Below are positions 59,217 through 64,000 of a stretch of 64,000 nucleotides of DNA, piece by piece (position 1 is the first letter of the stretch; every line of letters begins with the position of its first letter). Position numbers and translations under genes: made by a program. The DNA comes from Zunongwangia profunda SM-A87 (GTDB lineage Bacteria; Bacteroidota; Bacteroidia; Flavobacteriales; Flavobacteriaceae): positions 2,114,001 through 2,178,000 of the forward strand of contig NC_014041.1 in NCBI RefSeq assembly GCF_000023465.1, written 5' to 3'. The notes under the pieces are model-generated. The model did no database searches. It was not told the DNA's origin and saw only the letters and a list, made by a program, of their open reading frames with translations.

Positions 59217-60308
59217 ATGAAAACCATTGAAATGAAAAAAGTCTGGATCATAGCCTTACTGGCTTTTGCGGCCTGTAAAAATGATACAAAATCGAACGAT
59301 AAGACCACTACGGAAGTACCAAAAGTTTCTACGCATCAAACTTTTGAACAGGTAGACATCGAGCCTATTTTAGAAAATGATTCTTTAAGCATAAGAGCTA
59401 TTGAAGTTATTGGAAACAATCTGGCCTTTGCAGCCAATTATGGTACGTATGGCTTATATAATTCGGCTAACCAAAAATGGAAATTATCACAGCAAAAATT
59501 TGATAGTATCACTCCAGAATTTAGAGCGGTAGGAAGTACAGCAAACGATTTTTTTATGCTAAGTGTGAGTAATCCCGCATTATTGTATAAAACAGGTGAT
59601 GATGGAAAAATGAAATTGGTTTATAAAGAAGAAGACGAAAAAGTTTTTTATGATGCCCTTGCCTTTTGGAATGATCAGGAAGGCATCGCTATGGGAGATC
59701 CAACCGAAGATTGTTTGTCTATTATTATTACCAGAGATGGCGGAAACAGCTGGAATAAAATCGACTGCTCAAAATTACCAAAAGCTACTGAAGGGGAAGC
59801 GGCTTTTGCCGCCAGTAATTCGAATATCGCTATTGAAGGTGACCAGGTATGGATATTAAGTGGGGGAATGAAGTCCAGAGTATTCCACTCAGCTAATAAA
59901 GGGGAAACCTGGGAAGTTGTAGATACACCCTTATTGCAGGGAAAGCCTACATTGGGAGGTTATAGCATGGATTTTTATGATGCCAAGAACGGAATCATCA
60001 TAGGAGGTAACTACGAAGAGCCTGATGGTAATACAGGAAATAAAGCCATCACAACAGATGGCGGTAAATCATGGAAACTGATAGCTGATGGGCAGGAGCC
60101 TAATTATAAGAGTAGCGTGCGTTATGTTCCTAATGGAAATGGCGAAGAGATCGTGGCGGTAGGCTTTAACGGAATTTCCTATACGAAAGATGCTGGTGAA
60201 ACCTGGGAAAAACTGAGTGAAGAAGGATTTTTTACATTAAGATTTTTAAATGATTCTACTGCTTATGCAGCAGGCTCTAAAAGAATTGCAAAATTACATT
60301 TTAAGTAA
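59217..60308 (+). CDS. BNR/YCF48-like beta-propeller lipoprotein
   Basis: A 363-residue protein; the ATG at 59232 (MKKVWIIALLAFAACK) gives an ideal lipoprotein signal, the one at 59217 adds five residues. The rest has BNR (Asp-box-like) repeats: DGGNSWNKI, NKGETWEVV, DGGKSWKLI, DAGETWEKL. This is the photosystem-II-stability-factor (HCF136/YCF48)-like propeller seen in many exported Bacteroidota proteins, often annotated as oxidoreductase without proof. Substrate or partner unknown. Confidence 0.87.
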   Translation: MKTIEMKKVWIIALLAFAACKNDTKSNDKTTTEVPKVSTHQTFEQVDIEPILENDSLSIRAIEVIGNNLAFAANYGTYGLYNSANQKWKLSQQKFDSITPEFRAVGSTANDFFMLSVSNPALLYKTGDDGKMKLVYKEEDEKVFYDALAFWNDQEGIAMGDPTEDCLSIIITRDGGNSWNKIDCSKLPKATEGEAAFAASNSNIAIEGDQVWILSGGMKSRVFHSANKGETWEVVDTPLLQGKPTLGGYSMDFYDAKNGIIIGGNYEEPDGNTGNKAITTDGGKSWKLIADGQEPNYKSSVRYVPNGNGEEIVAVGFNGISYTKDAGETWEKLSEEGFFTLRFLNDSTAYAAGSKRIAKLHFK

Positions 60309-60339
60309 TTTAGCCTGAACTGTAAATAGTTTATATAAA

Positions 60340-60379
60340 AAGAATTCCGGAGGACAATTAAATGTCAACCGGAATTCTT
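60340..60379 (+). terminator. Long hairpin after the propeller gene
   Basis: AAGAATTCCGG pairs with CCGGAATTCTT, with an inner GACA/TGTC stem and an ATTAAA loop. The T-run is weak, so its strength is uncertain. Confidence 0.65.
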
Positions 60380-60454
60380 ACTACTAACTAACCAAAAAAC
60401 TAAACCTTATATATTTTTGATCCCATGCTGAGATGAATCACAATGGTTCTTAAT

Positions 60455-60907
60455 TTATTTTTCTTCATTATTTTTTTCACGCTCTTTGTGTTGCCGGGCG
60501 CGGTATTCTCTTATCAATTTTCTGTGAAAGTCTTCTTCTAGCTGATGGAGTTTAATAATGTCTTTTGAAGATAAAATACTCTTCAAGTCGGCAAAATATT
60601 GCTTTTTAAGTTCGTAATCTTCTTTTTCGATTTCTACGAATTCCTTTAAAAGATCATCTGCTTTACTTTCAGAAATACATTCTACATCGTTTATATCCCT
60701 ATGTTCCCTACGATAAAGTTCGCGGCGTTTTTGTTCGTATTTATCATAAATAGGCCAAAATTTTTGAGCTACTTTATTATCAAGGTTAAGTTCCTGGGTT
60801 ATAAAAGCCGTTTTTAAAGATTTTATGCGCTCTCTTTCCTTATCGTCCTGTGCATGAGCTGCCGAGAAGCCTAAAATCAACACTAATAGTATTACAATCT
60901 TTTTCAT
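60455..60907 (-). CDS. Exported helical protein of the ECF sigma operon (Spy/CnrR-like size)
   Basis: A 150-residue protein with a signal peptide (IVILLVLILGFSAAHA, cleaved after about 19). The mature part is helical and highly charged: FITQELNLDNKVAQKFWPIY, YEQKRRELYRREHRDINDV, LKKQYFADLKSILSSKDIIK. This matches the periplasmic 'sensor of ECF-type sigma factor' proteins of Bacteroidota, similar in design to CnrR/CpxP. It begins 5 bp after the membrane-anchored gene upstream and probably senses an envelope cue. Confidence 0.8.
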   Translation of the reverse strand: MKKIVILLVLILGFSAAHAQDDKERERIKSLKTAFITQELNLDNKVAQKFWPIYDKYEQKRRELYRREHRDINDVECISESKADDLLKEFVEIEKEDYELKKQYFADLKSILSSKDIIKLHQLEEDFHRKLIREYRARQHKEREKNNEEK

Positions 60908-60912
60908 AGCAA

Positions 60913-61443
60913 TTATTCTAAAATAAAAGAGGGATCTTCAACATTCTCATCCAGATACTCAAAAACCGCTTCACTACTCATTGTTGCGAAATCTGATTCT
61001 TCTACAATGTAACCGTCTTCGATGATCATATTAGAAAATTCTGTATCAGAAAGATCAATATATCCGTCATCAATATACTGTTCTATAGCAGAAAGTTCTA
61101 CATCATCCCAACTAGCAGATTGTTCGTTACCCAAGGTAAAAACAGTGGTATATAATCCCACAAAAATAGCGGCAACAGCTGCAGCATAATAGAAAGTTTT
61201 TCTAAAGTTTATTTTGATTAATCGGGGTTGTTTATGTGCTATTTTTTCAACCAGAACATCTTCAAGATGATCAAAATAAGCTTCAGGAACTTTAAATCCG
61301 GCCTTTTTAGGTACTGCTATTTTATCTAACTGCTTTTCTTCATTAAAAACCTTATCACATAAATGATCCTCCAGATTATCGAAATATCCGGAAGGCACTT
61401 TAAAGCCAGAGGCGCCATGATATGGTATTTTCTCTTCCTTCAT
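60913..61443 (-). CDS. Membrane-anchored anti-sigma-like protein with internal duplication
   Basis: A 176-residue protein with one membrane segment (about 90-112, FYYAAAVAAIFVGLYTTVFT). The cytoplasmic N-terminus has two copies of one motif: GFKVPSGYFDNLEDHLCDKV (about 12) and GFKVPEAYFDHLEDVLVEKI (about 48). The periplasmic C-terminus is very acidic. Position after an ECF sigma gene and single-span topology suggest an anti-sigma factor, though no ZAS zinc motif is present. Confidence 0.78.
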   Translation of the reverse strand: MKEEKIPYHGASGFKVPSGYFDNLEDHLCDKVFNEEKQLDKIAVPKKAGFKVPEAYFDHLEDVLVEKIAHKQPRLIKINFRKTFYYAAAVAAIFVGLYTTVFTLGNEQSASWDDVELSAIEQYIDDGYIDLSDTEFSNMIIEDGYIVEESDFATMSSEAVFEYLDENVEDPSFILE

Positions 61444-61476
61444 TATGATTATTTGACTTGTATAAACTAGAAAGGT

Positions 61477-62022
61477 TTAATTTGTTTTTAAAAATTCTTC
61501 AATTTTTTTTACAGCAATATGATAAGATGCTTTTAATGCACCTTCACTGGTTTCTAAAATATCTGCAATTTCCCGATACTTTAATTCTTCAAAATACTTC
61601 ATATTAAAAACCTGTTGTTGCTTTCTAGGTAAGCTGGCAATAGCTTTTTGAAGTTTTAACTGAATCTCGGTTCCTTCAAAATAAACATCACTTTCAAGAT
61701 TATTGATGATGGAATCCTGAAGCTCGTCTGAGGAAATTTGTAAACGCTTCGTCTTTTTATTCAGAAAAGTGATCGATTCGTTGGTGGCGATTCTATACAT
61801 CCAGGAAAATAATTTGCTGTCTCCTTTGAACTGATCTATGTTTCTGAAAATTTTTATGAACGTATTCTGTAAAATATCGTGGGCATCGTCATGATTTTTT
61901 ACAATATTTCGTATATGCCAATACAAGCGTTCCTTGTATAAAGATACAAGTTCTCTAAAGGCCTGCTGTGAAGTTTTACTATCCTTTAACTGTTGTACAA
62001 GTAAATTTTCGGTTTTTTCCAA
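61477..62022 (-). CDS. ECF-type RNA polymerase sigma factor
   Basis: A 181-residue protein. Region 2 includes HDILQNTFIKIFRNIDQFKG and LFSWMYRIATNESITFLNKK; region 4 is LPRKQQQVFNMKYFEELKYR followed by EIADILETSEGALKASYHIA, a full HTH. No region 3, so it is an ECF (sigma-70 group 4) factor. It leads a three-gene operon with a membrane-anchored and an exported protein, gaps of 33 and 5 bp, as in envelope-stress sigma systems. Confidence 0.94.
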   Translation of the reverse strand: MEKTENLLVQQLKDSKTSQQAFRELVSLYKERLYWHIRNIVKNHDDAHDILQNTFIKIFRNIDQFKGDSKLFSWMYRIATNESITFLNKKTKRLQISSDELQDSIINNLESDVYFEGTEIQLKLQKAIASLPRKQQQVFNMKYFEELKYREIADILETSEGALKASYHIAVKKIEEFLKTN

Positions 62023-62421
62023 GGGAAAAAATTTAGATTAACTATCCCTTTAAGATGGTTCGGCTAAAATATAGAAAACTTTAAAGCTGAGTAATTATTG
62101 TGTTATAAATTTAATGCGTAGCCATGCTTGTCACATCGTATCCGCTGGTAGAATTAAGCCCGGAACCTATTATTATGTTCAATTATTTTTTGACTTAAGC
62201 TTATAGGTTAATATTGAGTGGTTTGGAGAAACAGTGAAGTTCTCTTTAGCAATAATCGAGATTAAGTTTTGCGGTCTCAAGAGCTATTGGGGATGCCTCA
62301 AAAAGAAAAAAATTAATAAATAACATGGATCTGCCCATAAGGCAATTTACTTAAAATCATAAAAAACAACGAACGTACTACTGTGCTCATTACTTTATAT
62401 AACTAATTTAGAAATTGCGGC
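62023..62421. other. Gene-free region upstream of the sigma operon
   Basis: About 400 bp between the ABC transporter stop and the sigma start. It must carry the sigma operon promoter. No ORF, strong terminator or repeat recognised. Confidence 0.4.
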
Positions 62422-64000
62422 TTAAGCGAAAGATTGCATTTCTACAAGCTTTTGGTACGTTCCTCTTTTGGCGAGCAGTTCTTCATGTTTTCCCTGTTCT
62501 ACAATTTCCCCACGCTGCATAACGATAATATTATCAGCATTCTGAATAGTGCTTAATCGGTGCGCAATCACTATGGACGTTCGATTACGCATCATATTTT
62601 CTAAGGCTTGCTGTACTAATTTTTCACTTTCTGTATCTAAAGCAGAGGTTGCTTCGTCCAGAATCATGATCGGCGGGTTTTTAAGTACCGCTCTGGCAAT
62701 CGAAAGACGTTGTTTTTGCCCACCACTTAATTTGTTTCCGGAATCACCAATATTGGCATCTAAGCCTTCGGGCATTTGCGAAATAAATTCCCAGGCATTG
62801 GCAATTTTTAATGCTGCGATAATTTCTTCTTCGGTAGCATCATCTTTTCCTAAGGCTATATTATTGCGAATGCTGTCGTTAAATAGAATAGAATCCTGAG
62901 TAACTAATCCCATTAAGTTTCGCAAGGAGTGCTTGGAAATTTCACGAATATCGGTACCGTCAATTTTAATATGTCCCTGGTTAACATCGTAAAAACGGGT
63001 AATTAGATTGGCGATAGTCGATTTTCCACTACCAGATTGTCCTACAAGGGCTATAGTTTGTCCTTTAGGAACACTCATGCTAAAGTTCTTTAGTACTCGC
63101 TCTTTTTCATATTTAAAATCGATATTTTCAACTTCAATTTTGGTGTCGAAACTTACTTTATTAATAGCATCAGGTGCATCTTTTAAAGTAGTTTCTGTTT
63201 CGATGATTTCTAAAATACGTTCAGAACTTGCATTTCCTCGTTGTACGCTATAAGTTGCTTTTGAAATTGCTTTTGCCGGTGTAAGAATGTTATAGGTTAA
63301 TACCAGAAAACCTATAAAAGTAGCCGCATCCATGGTATTGTCTATCAAAACCATGTTTCCGCCAAACCAAAGCACGATTGTAATGACTAAAACTCCTAAA
63401 AACTCACTCATAGGAGAAGCCAGGTTTTGGCGGTGTAATAAAGTATTTAACGTACGGTTTAACCTGCCGGTGCTTGACTGAAATTTGTCTCTAAACTTGC
63501 CTTCTGCATTAAAACCTTTGATAATTTTTAAACTCGACAGGGTTTCTTCAACAACCGATAAAAAGTAGGCATTTTCCTGCTGCGCAATAGTCGATTTCGC
63601 TTTCAGTTTTTTTCCGATAGAAGAAATGATTAAACCAGAAATCGGTAAGAAAATAAGTACAAATATGGTAAGTTTCCAGCTTAAGGCTAACATTCCTACT
63701 AGAGTAAATAGTAATGTTAAAGGTTCTTTTACGAACATTTCTAACATACTAAGAAATGAAGATTGAATTTCCTGTACATCGCTGGTAATTCTTGAGATAA
63801 TATCTCCTTTACGTTTTTCAGAAAAGTAGGAAACGGGTAATTCTACAATTTTATCATATATCTTATCGCGTATATCTTTAAGCATTCCGTTTCTTAAAGT
63901 AGCGATAAAATACATGGCTAGATAATTAAACAGGTTTTTTACAAAAAACAGGATAATTATTACAATACAGATAGTAATAAGGGCAGAGATCTGCCCATAT
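62422..64000 (-). CDS. ABC exporter with fused membrane and ATPase domains (partial, N-terminus off the window)
   Basis: The minus-strand frame is open to the right edge, so at least 526 residues are present and the start lies outside. Upstream of the internal Met at 63915 the frame codes a membrane helix (ALITICIVIILFFVKNLF), confirming that this Met is not the start. ATPase motifs: Walker A VGQSGSGKSTIANL, Q-loop LVTQDSILFNDS, signature LSGGQKQRLSIARAVL, Walker B IMILDEATSALD, H-loop VIAHRLSTI. MsbA/LmrA-like exporter of lipids or drugs; cargo unknown. Confidence 0.94.
   Translation of the reverse strand, partial: YGQISALITICIVIIILFFVKNLFNYLAMYFIATLRNGMLKDIRDKIYDKIVELPVSYFSEKRKGDIISRITSDVQEIQSSFLSMLEMFVKEPLTLLFTLVGMLALSWKLTIFVLIFLPISGLIISSIGKKLKAKSTIAQQENAYFLSVVEETLSSLKIIKGFNAEGKFRDKFQSSTGRLNRTLNTLLHRQNLASPMSEFLGVLVITIVLWFGGNMVLIDNTMDAATFIGFLVLTYNILTPAKAISKATYSVQRGNASSERILEIIETETTLKDAPDAINKVSFDTKIEVENIDFKYEKERVLKNFSMSVPKGQTIALVGQSGSGKSTIANLITRFYDVNQGHIKIDGTDIREISKHSLRNLMGLVTQDSILFNDSIRNNIALGKDDATEEEIIAALKIANAWEFISQMPEGLDANIGDSGNKLSGGQKQRLSIARAVLKNPPIMILDEATSALDTESEKLVQQALENMMRNRTSIVIAHRLSTIQNADNIIVMQRGEIVEQGKHEELLAKRGTYQKLVEMQSFA

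Noticed and set aside
63913..63915. Met at 63915 as the ABC transporter start.
   Set aside because: The frame continues to the window edge and codes a membrane helix typical of the exporter domain.
1..64000. tRNA, rRNA, insertion sequences, integrases or replication origin.
   Set aside because: I looked on both strands for T-arm and anticodon patterns, transposase or integrase motifs and DnaA-box clusters and found none convincing; a tRNA scan would settle the first point.

Overview
The window reads as a chromosomal segment of a member of the Bacteroidota, most likely a marine Flavobacteriaceae (Zunongwangia/Gramella/Salegentibacter-like). The grounds are low GC, few Shine-Dalgarno sequences, several -7 boxes of the Bacteroidota form TAnnTTTG, many SPII lipoproteins, a formylglycine sulfatase and GH92/GH43 enzymes, and family-typical proteins (DUF2652, biotin-dependent acyl-CoA carboxylase trio, PAS kinase with a receiver-CRP fusion). 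The genus is inference. No rRNA, tRNA, CRISPR array, insertion sequence or intact prophage was seen.

Layout. 1-4.1 kb: secreted metallophosphoesterase (cut by the edge), GT4 glycosyltransferase, AraC regulator, universal stress protein. 4.1-7.1 kb: thiamine salvage operon thiM-thiE-thiD-tenA on the minus strand behind a TPP riboswitch; the kinase finishing the pathway (thiN) lies at 35.2 kb. 7.3-14 kb: secreted sugar isomerase-like protein, DUF2652 protein, HxlR regulator, a 580-bp gene-free stretch with REP-like hairpins, then lipoprotein arylsulfatase and GH92. 14.2-19 kb: HD hydrolase, Crp/Fnr regulator, TauE/SafE exporter, cydAB. 19.1-25.3 kb: GH43 lipoprotein, XRE/membrane pair, MBL hydrolase, M1 peptidase, a lipoprotein gene broken by two frameshifts. 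25.3-32.7 kb: aldo/keto reductase, fatty acid hydroxylase plus MBL-rhodanese operon, acyl-CoA carboxylase operon. 32.65-33.86 kb: an array of four ~250-bp degenerate repeats. 33.9-45 kb: hisF-hisIE-thiN, pirin, NYN protein, tautomerase, CDF transporter, DUF1853, TruA-like enzyme, RecQ, CorA. 45-51.2 kb: lactonase, a 54-aa membrane protein, a gene-free kilobase with RNA-like structures, cold-shock-domain protein, PAS kinase, receiver-CRP fusion, universal stress protein. 51.3-64 kb: MscS channel, agmatine-to-putrescine pair, FKBP, a small accessory island with a phage-type repressor and decayed sequence, RsmB-like methyltransferase, BNR propeller lipoprotein, an ECF sigma operon and an ABC exporter cut by the right edge.

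How parts work together. The most coherent unexpected signal is a palindrome of form GTAAC-N4-GTTAC. It lies exactly 29.5 bp (centre to first base of the -7 box) upstream of TAnnTTTG boxes in front of both the TauE/SafE exporter (next to a cysteine-rich Crp/Fnr regulator) and the fatty acid hydroxylase/MBL-rhodanese operon 11 kb away; a close variant lies upstream of cydAB. I infer a small sulfur/redox-stress regulon. The other main candidates for new biology are the repeat array, a small-RNA candidate with tandem terminators at 46.75-46.88 kb, and a long structured leader of the cold-shock gene.
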